Shown here piece after piece: positions 41,925-50,908 of a stretch of 64,000 nucleotides of DNA (position 1 is the stretch's first letter; each line of letters starts with the position of its first letter). Source of the DNA: Bacillota bacterium (GTDB taxonomy: Bacteria > Bacillota > Bacilli > Paenibacillales > NBRC-103111); assembly GCA_023388055.1 (NCBI GenBank), contig JAEWGW010000016.1:186001-250000 (forward strand), read 5' to 3'. A model generated the notes under the pieces. The model was not told where the DNA came from. It did no database searches and saw nothing but the letters and a program-made list of their open reading frames with translations. The position numbers and the translations under genes were made by a program.

Positions 41925-42794
41925 ATGAGTTTATTTCACCTGCCCGAGTTGGCAAAGCAATATACACAGTACGATATGATCCGGCTTCACACGGAGGTTC
42001 CCGCTTTTCCGGAGGCGCGTTCCAGGCTTCTGTTGGCGTTTCTTCATGAATCCGGCAATGCGGGGAAATCGGCCGAAAGCTTGACGCTGGCCGTATCTCT
42101 GGTTCAAATGGGCATCGATATCCACGAGATGGTTTCCATGTCCAATCAGGTGAAAGAAAAGAAGGCTGTCCGTTCCCGCCAGTTGAAGGTATTAGCGGGT
42201 GATTATTTCAGTTCGGGATATTACCATCTTCTGTCTGAAGCCGGTGAAATCGGTATGGTGGAGCATATTGCAGGCTCCATATGCCAGGTCAACCGGCTCA
42301 AAATGTCGCTGTACGCCCGCATCCGGCAGTTGAAGCTGACTGCAGACGAGTATCTTCAGCAGATGACGGGTATCCGCACACAGCTCTTCGCCCGGTTCGA
42401 CCATCTTATGACGAATGGGCTGGGTAAAGCATGGCAGGACATTCTTGAATGCTTCGCCCGCTGCGAGCTGTTGGCGGACGAGCTGGATCAGCTTGGCAAC
42501 CCGGAGCGGTTCCGGGAAAGCTGGGCGTTCTGGCGAATGAGGGAGCAGGGCTGCGGAGAACTCCTTGGTGAGCTGGAATTGTCCGCGGACAAGCAGGAGC
42601 AGGTCAGCGCCTTGATGCAGAAATGCAGGATTAAGGAGCAGCTTCTGCAATTGTTGGATGAGCAAGTGGGTCATTTATACGAAAAAGCAAAGAGACTGGA
42701 TTCGGACAGACTGATGCAGGAGCTGCTGCAGATCGGGGATCCTTTTCTCCGTCTGGTGCGGCAGCCGCCGGCTGCTGGAGGAGCGATGAGGTGA
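41925..42794 (+). CDS. hepS: Heptaprenyl diphosphate synthase component I
   Basis: HepS is the non-catalytic small subunit of the two-part synthase that makes the C35 side chain of menaquinone-7 with HepT. The 289-residue, mostly helical product lacks the Asp-rich motifs, as expected, and sits immediately before menG, the known order hepS-menG-hepT. The ATG at 41925 follows GGAGG; an upstream ATG at 41889 lacks one. A TATAAT lies just upstream (about 41868). Confidence 0.86.
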   Translation: MSLFHLPELAKQYTQYDMIRLHTEVPAFPEARSRLLLAFLHESGNAGKSAESLTLAVSLVQMGIDIHEMVSMSNQVKEKKAVRSRQLKVLAGDYFSSGYYHLLSEAGEIGMVEHIAGSICQVNRLKMSLYARIRQLKLTADEYLQQMTGIRTQLFARFDHLMTNGLGKAWQDILECFARCELLADELDQLGNPERFRESWAFWRMREQGCGELLGELELSADKQEQVSALMQKCRIKEQLLQLLDEQVGHLYEKAKRLDSDRLMQELLQIGDPFLRLVRQPPAAGGAMR

Positions 42795-42801
42795 CAATCA
42801 G

Positions 42802-43545
42802 ATGAGTTCCACCCAATCCAAGGAAAAATTTGTTCATGAGGTCTTTGAGAGCATCGCCCCCAAGTACGATCTGATGAATGATGTGCTGAGCTTCAGGCAG
42901 CATAAAACCTGGCGGAAGCGAACCATGAAACGGATGGCTATGAAGCCGGGAGATACGGCCATCGACCTGTGCTGCGGCACCTGCGACTGGACCATCTCCA
43001 TGGCCCAGGCCAGCGGCTCAGGCCGGATGGTCGGGCTTGACTTCAGCCGGAATATGCTGGAGCGGGGAAGAGTGAAGGTCCGGGATGTGGGGCTGGAGCA
43101 GCAGATTGAGCTGATTGAAGGCAACGCGATGGAGCTTCCGTTTCCGGATAATACCTTCGATTACGCCACGATCGGCTTTGCACTCCGCAATGTACCTGAT
43201 CTGGTTAAGGTCATCCAGGAGATGCAGCGGGTGGTTAAGCCCGGGGGCATGGTGGTTTCACTGGAATTGTCCAAGCCTACCTGGCAGCCCTTCAAGTCGA
43301 TTTATTACTTTTACTTCCAGCGGATTCTTCCTTTGCTGGGGCGCCTGCTGGCGAAGCGGTATGAGCAGTACAAGTGGCTGCCGGAATCATTGATTACGTT
43401 TCCTGATCATAAGGAATTGGCCCGGATATTCAGGGAATGCGGCCTGGAGCGGGTGGAAGCAAGGCCCTTCACAGGCGGAATAGCCGCCCTGCATCTGGGG
43501 ATCAAACCCCGGCAGGAAAAGGGAGGCGCTTCGCATGTGGAATAA
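42802..43545 (+). CDS. menG: Demethylmenaquinone methyltransferase (UbiE/MenG)
   Basis: MenG performs the SAM-dependent C-methylation that converts demethylmenaquinone to menaquinone. The 247-residue class I methyltransferase shows the SAM motif DLCCGTCDWT, a conserved YDLMNDVLSFRQHKTWR N-terminal segment and the GFALRNV motif. It lies 7 bp after hepS and its end overlaps the UbiA-type gene by 11 bp, so the quinone genes are tightly coupled. Confidence 0.95.
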   Translation: MSSTQSKEKFVHEVFESIAPKYDLMNDVLSFRQHKTWRKRTMKRMAMKPGDTAIDLCCGTCDWTISMAQASGSGRMVGLDFSRNMLERGRVKVRDVGLEQQIELIEGNAMELPFPDNTFDYATIGFALRNVPDLVKVIQEMQRVVKPGGMVVSLELSKPTWQPFKSIYYFYFQRILPLLGRLLAKRYEQYKWLPESLITFPDHKELARIFRECGLERVEARPFTGGIAALHLGIKPRQEKGGASHVE

Positions 43546-44401
43546 AATCAAGATTTTCTTGGAAATGATTAAGTTTGAACATACGGTGTTCGCATTACCC
43601 TTTGCTTACATGGGTGCTCTGCTGGGTTCAATGACGGTGAACGGGCAGCTGCCCTCCTGGAGCCAGATTGGTTGGGTTACCCTGGCGATGGTGGGTGCCC
43701 GAACGGCTGCCATGAGCCTGAACCGGGTTATTGACAAGGCCATCGACGCACGAAATCCCAGAACGAAAAACCGGGCCATTCCCGCGGGTCTCATCAGCTC
43801 GGCAGAAGTAATCCTGTTTATAGTGGCCTCATTCGCGTTATTAATCTGGGCCAGCTCCCAGCTGAACCCGTTATGCGTCAAGCTGCTTCCTATCGCGGTG
43901 TTTTTCCTGGTCTTTTATTCTTATACCAAACGGTTTACCTGGCTGTGCCACATCATCCTGGGCTTAACCATTGCGCTTGCGCCGCTGGGCGGATGGGTGG
44001 CGGTAACGGGAAAGATTGACTGGATTTCGATGGTGTTTTATTTGACAGTTGCATGCTGGACCGCAGGCTTTGATGTTATCTATGCCTGCCAGGATGTGGA
44101 GTATGACCGCTCTGCAGGCCTGTATTCCATTCCGGCTCGCTTCGGGATTGCCAAGGCTCTGATTATTTCCAGAGTGCTGCATGTGATGACCGCCATCGGT
44201 TTTGCCACCCTGTATCTGATCACGGATTTAAGCTGGGTATTTTTTGCGGGACTCATTATCGCTTATGTGATTCTGTATTATGAGCACCACCTGGTGAAGC
44301 CTCATGACCTGAGCAAGCTGAATACGGCGTTTTTTACGATGAACGGCATTCTGAGCATGCTGGTATTCGTATTTACCTTATTTGATATGGTGGTGCACTG
44401 A
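43535..44401 (+). CDS. mqnP: UbiA-type prenyltransferase, futalosine pathway (MqnP)
   Basis: This integral membrane enzyme attaches the polyprenyl chain to an aromatic carboxylate. The 288-residue product has about eight membrane segments and both Asp-rich motifs: NRVIDKAIDARN and DVEYDRSAG. It resembles 4-hydroxybenzoate prenyltransferases rather than MenA. With ubiX and mqnA directly downstream, its likely substrate is 6-carboxy-5,8-dihydroxynaphthalene derived from futalosine (1,4-dihydroxy-6-naphthoate); this is an inference from context. The stop shares the A of the ubiX ATG. Confidence 0.88.
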   Translation: MWNKIKIFLEMIKFEHTVFALPFAYMGALLGSMTVNGQLPSWSQIGWVTLAMVGARTAAMSLNRVIDKAIDARNPRTKNRAIPAGLISSAEVILFIVASFALLIWASSQLNPLCVKLLPIAVFFLVFYSYTKRFTWLCHIILGLTIALAPLGGWVAVTGKIDWISMVFYLTVACWTAGFDVIYACQDVEYDRSAGLYSIPARFGIAKALIISRVLHVMTAIGFATLYLITDLSWVFFAGLIIAYVILYYEHHLVKPHDLSKLNTAFFTMNGILSMLVFVFTLFDMVVH

Positions 44402-45039
44402 TGTCAAAGGCAAGGAAGCCGTGGATCGTCGGTATAACGGGGGCAAGCGGTGTGGTGTATGGCGTTGAGCTGTGCCGCGAGCTGCTCCGGCAGAGGATCT
44501 CGGTGCATCTGGTTGTAACGGATGCTGGGTGGCGGGTGCTGAAGGACGAGCTGGGCTGGGACACATCGGACCGCACAGCGGAGCTGAGAGCGCAGCTGGA
44601 CCCTGCGGAAGGCCTGCTTACCCTTCATCCGGTCCGGGATGTGGGAGCGTCCGTAGCCAGCGGCTCCTTTCTCACAGCGGGCATGGTCATCGTTCCTTGC
44701 TCCATGGGGACCCTGTCAGCCGTGGCGAGGGGCGCCTCCGACAATCTGCTGGAGCGTGCAGCGGACGTGGTGCTGAAGGAGGGCAGACCCCTCCTTCTGG
44801 TGCCGCGGGAAACACCCTTGCATGCGATTCACCTGGAAAATATGCTGATTCTTGCCCGGAGCGGAGTGAAGATTATTCCTGCCATGCCGGGCTTTTATCA
44901 CCAGCCCCGGAGCCTGGAGGATATTGTCCGTTTCCTGGTGGGAAAAATCCTGGATATGATGGATGTCGAGCATGATATGTATACAAGATGGGGAGCGCAT
45001 ACGAATGAATCCATATCCGATACGGATCGGCCGGATTGA
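44401..45039 (+). CDS. ubiX: Flavin prenyltransferase UbiX
   Basis: UbiX joins dimethylallyl phosphate to FMN to make prenylated FMN, the cofactor of UbiD-type decarboxylases. The 212-residue flavoprotein has the start VGITGASGVVYGVELCREL, the PCSMGTLSAVARG motif and the PRETPLHAIHLENML signature. In the futalosine pathway a UbiX/UbiD pair removes the carboxyl group after prenylation; no UbiD-like gene is in this window. The 3' end overlaps mqnA by 35 bp. Confidence 0.94.
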   Translation: MSKARKPWIVGITGASGVVYGVELCRELLRQRISVHLVVTDAGWRVLKDELGWDTSDRTAELRAQLDPAEGLLTLHPVRDVGASVASGSFLTAGMVIVPCSMGTLSAVARGASDNLLERAADVVLKEGRPLLLVPRETPLHAIHLENMLILARSGVKIIPAMPGFYHQPRSLEDIVRFLVGKILDMMDVEHDMYTRWGAHTNESISDTDRPD

Positions 45040-45862
45040 TTACACCAATGTGTGGCCGATTTTTCATCACTTTCCTGAACAACGATTCGCTGGACGGGTG
45101 GAGCTGCTCCGTCAGGTTCCCGCCAGCCTGAACCGGGCAATGGCGGAGGGGAAGGTAGCCATGGGGCCCATATCCAGCTTTGCCTACGGCGAGCACGGGG
45201 GTGAATACGTGCTGCTGCCCGACCTGTCCGTCAGCGCCTGGGGGCCGGTGAATTCCATCCTGCTGTTCCACCGGAAGCCGCTGGCCGAAATTGCGAACGG
45301 CCGGATTGCCCTGGTGAATACCTCAGCCACCTCCGTAAATTTGCTAAAGATCATCCTGGAGCATTATTATAAAGGGACACCGTCCTATTTTTCCTCCCCG
45401 CCCAATCTGGACGCCATGATGCAGGAAGCTGACGGCGCACTTCTTATCGGGGATGACGCCATCCGGGCAAGCTGGCTGGACCACGGCTACCAGGTAACCG
45501 ATCTGGGGCAGGAATGGAACCGGCTGACGGGGCATTGGATGTCCTTCGCTGTTTGGGCCATCCGGGAGGATGCGGTTAACGCATATCCGGAGCTGGTCCG
45601 CGAGGTGTACGAATCCTTCGTGGAAAGCAAGGAGAAGGGCTTGAAGGATGCCAGCGGCATGATCAGCTTGGCCGTGGCTACAATTGGGGGCACGGAAGCC
45701 TATTGGGACCGGTACTTTCACCAGCTGACCTACGACTTTGCCGAACCCCAGTGGAAGGGATTGTCGCTGTATTTCAAGCTGGCTGCACAGCTTGGTCTGT
45801 TGGACAAGCAGCCGGTCATCCGGATCTGGAAGGAAAATACCTTAATGCAGGTGAAGGAATGA
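45005..45862 (+). CDS. mqnA: Chorismate dehydratase MqnA
   Basis: MqnA converts chorismate to 3-enolpyruvylbenzoate, the first committed step of the futalosine route to menaquinone. The 285-residue product has a periplasmic-binding-protein-like fold with the family start IRIGRIDYTNVWPIFHHF, the MGPISSFAYGEH segment, TSATSVNLLKIIL and LLIGDDAIR. The ATG at 45005 is preceded by GGGGAG. It overlaps ubiX and its stop overlaps the hepT start (ATGA), so all quinone genes here form one operon. It draws chorismate, which the downstream aro genes produce. Confidence 0.94.
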   Translation: MNPYPIRIGRIDYTNVWPIFHHFPEQRFAGRVELLRQVPASLNRAMAEGKVAMGPISSFAYGEHGGEYVLLPDLSVSAWGPVNSILLFHRKPLAEIANGRIALVNTSATSVNLLKIILEHYYKGTPSYFSSPPNLDAMMQEADGALLIGDDAIRASWLDHGYQVTDLGQEWNRLTGHWMSFAVWAIREDAVNAYPELVREVYESFVESKEKGLKDASGMISLAVATIGGTEAYWDRYFHQLTYDFAEPQWKGLSLYFKLAAQLGLLDKQPVIRIWKENTLMQVKE

Positions 45863-46833
45863 AAATAGTCGACATTTATGCCCGCTTAAAAAAAGATCTG
45901 AACCACATTGAGAAAGAGCTGGACCGTTCCGTCCGTTCGGAGCATGTCCAACTGAGCGAAACTTCCTTGCACCTGCTGAAAGCTGGCGGCAAGCGGCTGC
46001 GTCCTGTGTTTGTTCTGCTGTCCGGCCAATTCGGCCGGTATGATATGGACAGGCTGAAGAGCATTGCCGTTTCCATGGAATTGATCCACATGGCCTCGCT
46101 GGTCCATGACGATGTGATTGACGATGCGGACACCCGCCGCGGCCAGCCCACCGTCAGGGCCAAATGGGACAACCGGGTGGCCATGTATACGGGCGATTAC
46201 ATTTTTGCCCGGGCCTTAGAGGTGATTACCCAGCTGCCTGATCCCCGGATCCACCGCTCGATGTCCTCCGCCTTGGTGGAGATGAGCATCGGTGAAATGG
46301 AGCAGATCCGTCTGTTTTTCCATTCGGGCCAGCGGGTAAGGGATTATCTGCTCCGCATTAAGCGGAAAACGGCCCTGCTCATCGCAGTAAGCTGCCAGCT
46401 GGGAGCATTGGCGGCGGAAGCGGGAGATGTAATCAGCTCCAAGCTGTACCAGTACGGATATTATGTCGGTATGGCTTTCCAGATCAGGGATGATGTGCTG
46501 GACCTAAGCGGAACAGAGGAGCAGATCGGCAAACCGCCGGGAAGTGATATCCGCCAGGGCAACATTACTCTGCCGGTCATCTATGCGCTCCGGCAAGAGG
46601 ATTTGAATGTGGAGCTCCTGACGGAAATCGAGCGTATCCAGGCCTCAGACGGTCAGACGGACATCAGCCGGTTTCTGGAGCTGGTGCTGTCCAGCCGGGG
46701 TGTGCAGCGTGCCGAAGCCTTGGCTGAGCGTTATATCCAAAAGGCGATTCAAGTGCTGGAACCGCTCCCGTCGGGCCGTCATAAGGATGATCTGATCCGG
46801 ATCGCCCATTTTGTGGGCAACCGGTCGTATTAG
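45859..46833 (+). CDS. hepT: Heptaprenyl diphosphate synthase component II
   Basis: HepT is the catalytic subunit of the polyprenyl synthase that elongates farnesyl diphosphate with IPP to the C35 chain. The 324-residue product has both aspartate-rich motifs (HDDVIDDADTRRG and QIRDDVLDLSG) and GGKRLRP. The ATG at 45859 overlaps the mqnA stop, and the longer frame upstream lies within mqnA. It is the last gene of the menaquinone operon. Confidence 0.95.
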   Translation: MKIVDIYARLKKDLNHIEKELDRSVRSEHVQLSETSLHLLKAGGKRLRPVFVLLSGQFGRYDMDRLKSIAVSMELIHMASLVHDDVIDDADTRRGQPTVRAKWDNRVAMYTGDYIFARALEVITQLPDPRIHRSMSSALVEMSIGEMEQIRLFFHSGQRVRDYLLRIKRKTALLIAVSCQLGALAAEAGDVISSKLYQYGYYVGMAFQIRDDVLDLSGTEEQIGKPPGSDIRQGNITLPVIYALRQEDLNVELLTEIERIQASDGQTDISRFLELVLSSRGVQRAEALAERYIQKAIQVLEPLPSGRHKDDLIRIAHFVGNRSY

Positions 46834-46989
46834 CAGCTTCTCCTGTTCCTGCTGTGTTGTGACGAAGAAATGAGGATTTACGTTTGGTGCCGCTCCGATA
46901 CATAAGCATCGTTTGCATTTGCGAATCATACTTATATAGAGTACACTAGTCATGTGATTTTCGTCATACATAAACTGAGGTGATGACAG

Positions 46990-47433
46990 TTGGATAAGAC
47001 TTTCTTGATGGTGAAGCCCGATGGTGTGCAACGCGGATTAATCGGAGAAATTGTGAAGCGCTTTGAAATGAAAGGGTTTCAACTTATCGCCGCCAAGCTG
47101 TTGATTGTCTCGAAGGAACAGGCGGAATTTCATTATGCGGAGCACCGGGAAAAATCGTTCTACGGGGAATTGGTGGATTTTATTACCTCCGGACCGGTGT
47201 TTGCCATGGTATGGCAGGGCGATGATATTGTCACCCTCTCGCGGCTCATGATGGGCAAAACCAAAGCGGTGGATGCAGTTCCCGGCACCATCCGGGGCGA
47301 TTTTTCGATACATACGGGCATGAACCTGATCCACGGCTCCGATTCGCCGGAGGCGGCGGTAAGGGAAATCGGCAACTTCTTCCGTACGGAGGAGCTTGTT
47401 GCCTATGAACGGGCAAACAGCAGATGGATTTAA
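46990..47433 (+). CDS. ndk: Nucleoside diphosphate kinase
   Basis: Ndk transfers the gamma phosphate between nucleoside triphosphates and diphosphates. The 147-residue product has the start KTFLMVKPDGVQRGLIGEI and the active-site histidine in NLIHGSDS. The start codon is TTG behind GAGGTGATG. A strong terminator follows, so the gene ends its own unit. The gene order hepT-ndk-cheR matches B. subtilis. Confidence 0.97.
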   Translation: MDKTFLMVKPDGVQRGLIGEIVKRFEMKGFQLIAAKLLIVSKEQAEFHYAEHREKSFYGELVDFITSGPVFAMVWQGDDIVTLSRLMMGKTKAVDAVPGTIRGDFSIHTGMNLIHGSDSPEAAVREIGNFFRTEELVAYERANSRWI

Positions 47434-47459
47434 GCGCTGTCACATGACACACAGAGCGG

Positions 47460-47491
47460 CACTCGGATTCTTGGAATCCGGGTGTTTTTTT
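47460..47491 (+). terminator. Terminator after ndk
   Basis: CACTCGGATTC / GAATCCGGGTG 11-bp stem (one T-G pair), 3-nt loop, seven T. Confidence 0.9.
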
Positions 47492-47693
47492 GTCGGCCGC
47501 GGAGGCAACGGATTTTTTGTGATGGCAAGAAGGAGTTTGGCGCAAACGTATGGAATACATAGCGGAGCCGAACGCACGTATCCAAATGTGTCCTGTCCGG
47601 CAGTTCAAAACAGAGAACAAGCATCGTAAGCATCAGCTGTGGGTCTCATGGATAGACTTCCTAGCGTATGCCGACCCGGGAGGAAAATAGACG

Positions 47694-48470
47694 ATGGAAG
47701 ACAAGGATTTTGCCCTCTTTATTAAGAAGGTTAAGGATTATACCGCAATTGATTTGTCCCAATACAAAGAAGCGCAAATGAAACGGCGTCTCACCACCCT
47801 GCGTGAAAAGAAGGGCTATAAAACCTTCGCGGATTTTTTCGACGCGATGATGAAGGACAAGAACCTGTTCTATGAATTTTTGGACAGAATGACCATCAAC
47901 GTCTCTGAATTCTGGCGCAATCCCAACCGTTGGGAGATTCTCGAGAAGGAATTTGTGCCGGAGATGCTGAAGGCCACAAGGCGCCCTAAGGTATGGAGTG
48001 CAGCGTGTTCCACCGGCGAAGAGCCGTATACCCTTGCGATGATTTTGGCGGAGCAGGGTAAAGGGATGGATATTCAGCTGCTGGCTACGGATATAGATGA
48101 AGGCGCGCTGGATAAGGCCAAAAAAGGGGTTTATCCGGATCGCTCCATCCGGGATGTGCCTGCCTCTTACCTCAAGAAGTTCTTCAGGCAGGATCAGCTG
48201 ACCTTTTGTGTGACGGATGATCTGAAGCGGATGATCCGGTTCCAAAAGCAGAATTTGTTAGTGGACCAGTTTGAGGAAGGCTTCGATCTGATCGTGTGCC
48301 GCAATGTGATGATCTATTTTACGGAGGAGGCCAAGCATCTGCTGTACCACAAGTTTGCCAAGGCGCTGAAGCCGGGCGGAATCCTGTTTGTCGGCAGCAC
48401 GGAGCAGATTTTCTCGCCGGGCCAGTATAACATGGAGCCTGCAGACACCTTCTTCTACAGGAAAAAGTAA
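47694..48470 (+). CDS. cheR: Chemotaxis protein methyltransferase CheR
   Basis: CheR methylates glutamates of chemoreceptors with SAM. The 258-residue product has an N-terminal helical CheR_N domain (about 1-75) and the SAM-binding domain with SAACSTGEEPYTLAM, the NVSEFWRNP segment and CRNVMIYF. It corresponds to B. subtilis cheR, which lies between ndk and aroF; no other chemotaxis gene is adjacent here. Confidence 0.96.
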   Translation: MEDKDFALFIKKVKDYTAIDLSQYKEAQMKRRLTTLREKKGYKTFADFFDAMMKDKNLFYEFLDRMTINVSEFWRNPNRWEILEKEFVPEMLKATRRPKVWSAACSTGEEPYTLAMILAEQGKGMDIQLLATDIDEGALDKAKKGVYPDRSIRDVPASYLKKFFRQDQLTFCVTDDLKRMIRFQKQNLLVDQFEEGFDLIVCRNVMIYFTEEAKHLLYHKFAKALKPGGILFVGSTEQIFSPGQYNMEPADTFFYRKK

Positions 48471-48590
48471 AGGGGAGTATAAGGATTTCCAGCTTTCCCT
48501 ATACTATACACATAAGCCGCTTTTTCCATGACCCAGATGCAACCTAGAGGTAGCGGCTTGACTTCCAGATTGCTTGAGGGGGCCGTCGAG

Positions 48591-48764
48591 ATGGATAAGC
48601 GGAAGGTGATTACAGCTTACCGCCGCGGGTTTATTACCATGCAGGAGTGTGCGCAGATATTGGGCATCGATTTGTCTCAGCTTACCGGCATGATGAACGA
48701 TCCCGAGCTGCAGGAGATACGGATGCGGAAGGATCCGTCTCCATCTTCTGTTCCACTGGTGTAG
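48591..48764 (+). CDS. Small protein of unknown function with HTH-like helix pair (57 aa)
   Basis: The predicted 57-residue product MDKRKVITAYRRGFITMQEC... has a pattern (two short helices around ECAQILGIDLSQLTGMM) that resembles a helix-turn-helix, too short to assign. The ATG at 48591 follows GGGGG. It is closed by a strong terminator, which supports a real transcript. Confidence 0.55.
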   Translation: MDKRKVITAYRRGFITMQECAQILGIDLSQLTGMMNDPELQEIRMRKDPSPSSVPLV

Positions 48765-48778
48765 CGCGGCGTTAAAAA

Positions 48779-48818
48779 GACCCGGCTGCAGGGATTGATT
48801 CCTTGCAGCCGGGTTTTT
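48779..48818 (+). terminator. Terminator after the 48591 gene
   Basis: CCCGGCTGCA / TGCAGCCGGG perfect 10-bp stem, 13-nt loop, TTTTT. Confidence 0.9.
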
Positions 48819-48984
48819 GTCTTTGTTGCGGTAGGATGGGGGGATGGATTGGAATGTATGGATGGATGGAGGGGCAGTTGGGTGAAAAGGTTCTGAAAAT
48901 TATCCCCACTGAAAGCGGAAGCGGAGCGACCTCTTTTGTTCAAACCCAAAAGGGGTGTTATATGGCTAAGGTGGGAGAACGGCA

Positions 48985-49275
48985 TTGGATCAATTACCGG
49001 ATACCGAACCATTATCGATTTCACTCCGCAAAATTGCACCCGAGATATATGGACTTTGTCAATTTTTATACTGGAATGCATTATGGCATGAGGAGTCAGC
49101 AGCCTCTCTTCACACTTGGGCTAAGGTATATTCGGAGGAAGTGGATAAAGTAGCATTTGATTGCTGTATGCTGCAGGCTGCACTTCATCGTGTTGTCGGA
49201 CCTTTATTGAATGGTATTACTACAGTAAATAAGCGGGTTCAGCTGTTAGAAGTGGTATTGGAGAGCAGCAGGTGA
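48985..49275 (+). CDS. Possible orphan gene (96 aa)
   Basis: A TTG-started frame behind GGTGGGAG encodes a mostly helical 96-residue product (WNALWHEESAASLHTWAK region) unlike known families to me. It overlaps a competing frame (48803-49153) in a stretch that is more AT-rich than its neighbours and ends just before a repeat cluster, so the gene call is tentative. Confidence 0.4.
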   Translation: MDQLPDTEPLSISLRKIAPEIYGLCQFLYWNALWHEESAASLHTWAKVYSEEVDKVAFDCCMLQAALHRVVGPLLNGITTVNKRVQLLEVVLESSR

Positions 49276-49313
49276 AATTCTACTGGATCTCTGACCCTTA
49301 GCGGCGGTGAGGC

Positions 49314-49506
49314 GGATTCTAACGGAAGCCAGAGCCGCTATTTGGCTTAGAGTGTGCAGATTGAAAATCTAACGGAAGTGAGTGCCGTTATTAGTAGAGT
49401 TTGACCTGTTTCAGGGGCGAAAAGAGCCAAATAGCGGCGCTGGCCGCCGTTAGATTTTTCGAAGGTGCCATTTAGCCGAAATAAGGGCTGTGGCCGCCGT
49501 TAGCCT
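49314..49506. repeat. Nested inverted-repeat cluster with TAACGG cores
   Basis: GCCGCTATTTGGC (49334-49346) is exactly inverted at 49426-49438, and AATCTAACGG (49366-49375) at 49447-49456. Further TAACGG/CCGTTA cores occur near 49319, 49385 and 49498, the last within the 12-mer CCGCCGTTAGCC, whose complement appears twice at 59019-59064. Most of the 466-bp gap before aroC is taken by this cluster. Confidence 0.65.
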
Positions 49507-49741
49507 GGTCTGCCTGCGTACGAGAGAGTATCCGCCCACCGCCGCTGTCGGGTGTTCAGACCTCCCCCATGCCCAGATACATCCAGAGCTCCTCCCGGCA
49601 AGCATGAAATGGAGCAAGGGATTGTCAAACCGGCGGATCTGTACTATAATAACCCATAAGTTAGTGCATAAAAGCGCTAAAGTAAAATGGAGATTTGATG
49701 ATACGCTTTAAAGCGATAAAGAAAATAGAGGAGAATTGCGC

Positions 49742-50905
49742 ATGAGATACTTGACGGCAGGCGAAACCCACGGACCGCAGTTGACGGCGATTATCGAAGG
49801 CCTTCCCAGTAATCTGAACGTATTGGCGGAGGAGATTAATACCCAGCTGGCCCGCAGGCAAAAGGGATACGGCCGGGGCTTGCGGATGCAGATTGAGAAG
49901 GACACAGTGAACATCGTCGGCGGTGTCCGCCATGGCAAAACCACCGGAGCGCCGGTTGCCCTCGTGGTGGAAAACAAGGATTGGGCCCACTGGACCAAGG
50001 TGATGAGTGTGGAGCCGGTGGAGGAAGAGAATGAAGGCAAACGCCGGGTAAACCGTCCGCGTCCCGGACATGCGGACTTGAACGGCGGTCTGAAATACAA
50101 TCAGCGCGACCTGCGCAATATTCTTGAACGCTCCAGCGCCCGCGAAACAACCGTGAGGGTTGCGGTGGGAGCCATTGCCCGGGCGTTCCTGGCGGAATTC
50201 GGCATCAAGGTGGCCGGCCAGGTTATTCGTATCGGTGAGGTGGAGGCGGTTCGCCAGGAGCTGCCGCTGGATGAGCTGATCCGGCTGACGGAGGAATCCC
50301 CGGTCCGTGTGACGGATAAAGGGGCGGAAGCCAGAATGATGGCGGCCATCGATCAAGCCAAGTCCGAGGGGGATACTCTGGGCGGGATTGTGGAAGTGAT
50401 TGTGGAGGGTGTGCCTGTAGGCCTTGGCAGCCATGTGCAATGGGACCGGAAGCTGGATGGCCGGATTGCTCAGGCAGTTGTGTCTATTCAGGCCTTCAAG
50501 GGTGTGGAGTTCGGCATCGGGTTTGAAGCGGCATCTACCAAAGGCTCCAAGCTCCACGATGAGATTCTTTATTCCGAGGAAGACGGCTTTAACCGCAGAA
50601 CCAACCGGGCGGGGGGGTTGGAGGGCGGCATGACCACCGGCGAGCCTATTGTGGTACGTGGTGTTATGAAGCCCATCGCCACCCTCTATAAGGCGCTGCC
50701 CAGTGTGGACATCGATACCAAGGAAGTTTTTACCGCCCAGATCGAACGCTCCGATACCTGCGCCGTGCCTGCGGCAGGCGTTATTATGGAGAATGTGGTG
50801 GCATGGGTGGTGGCCGAGGCGTTTATGGAGAAATTCGGCGGGGATTCCATTGAGGAAATCCGCCGCAATTATACAAGCTACCTGGAACAGGTGAAGGAGT
50901 ACTGA
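49742..50905 (+). CDS. aroC: Chorismate synthase
   Basis: Chorismate synthase uses reduced FMN to convert EPSP to chorismate, the branch point for tryptophan, tyrosine/phenylalanine and, here, menaquinone via MqnA. The 387-residue product has MRYLTAGETHGPQL at the start, RPGHADLNGGLKY, RSSARETT and the GLEGGMTTGEPI motif. ATG 49742 follows GAGGAG by 7 nt. It is the first gene of the aro-trp supraoperon (called aroF in B. subtilis). Confidence 0.97.
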   Translation: MRYLTAGETHGPQLTAIIEGLPSNLNVLAEEINTQLARRQKGYGRGLRMQIEKDTVNIVGGVRHGKTTGAPVALVVENKDWAHWTKVMSVEPVEEENEGKRRVNRPRPGHADLNGGLKYNQRDLRNILERSSARETTVRVAVGAIARAFLAEFGIKVAGQVIRIGEVEAVRQELPLDELIRLTEESPVRVTDKGAEARMMAAIDQAKSEGDTLGGIVEVIVEGVPVGLGSHVQWDRKLDGRIAQAVVSIQAFKGVEFGIGFEAASTKGSKLHDEILYSEEDGFNRRTNRAGGLEGGMTTGEPIVVRGVMKPIATLYKALPSVDIDTKEVFTAQIERSDTCAVPAAGVIMENVVAWVVAEAFMEKFGGDSIEEIRRNYTSYLEQVKEY

Positions 50906-50908
50906 GTC

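Noticed and set aside
48803..49153. 116-codon frame overlapping the 48985 frame
   Set aside because: It starts inside the preceding terminator and has a weaker protein-like composition than the competing frame.
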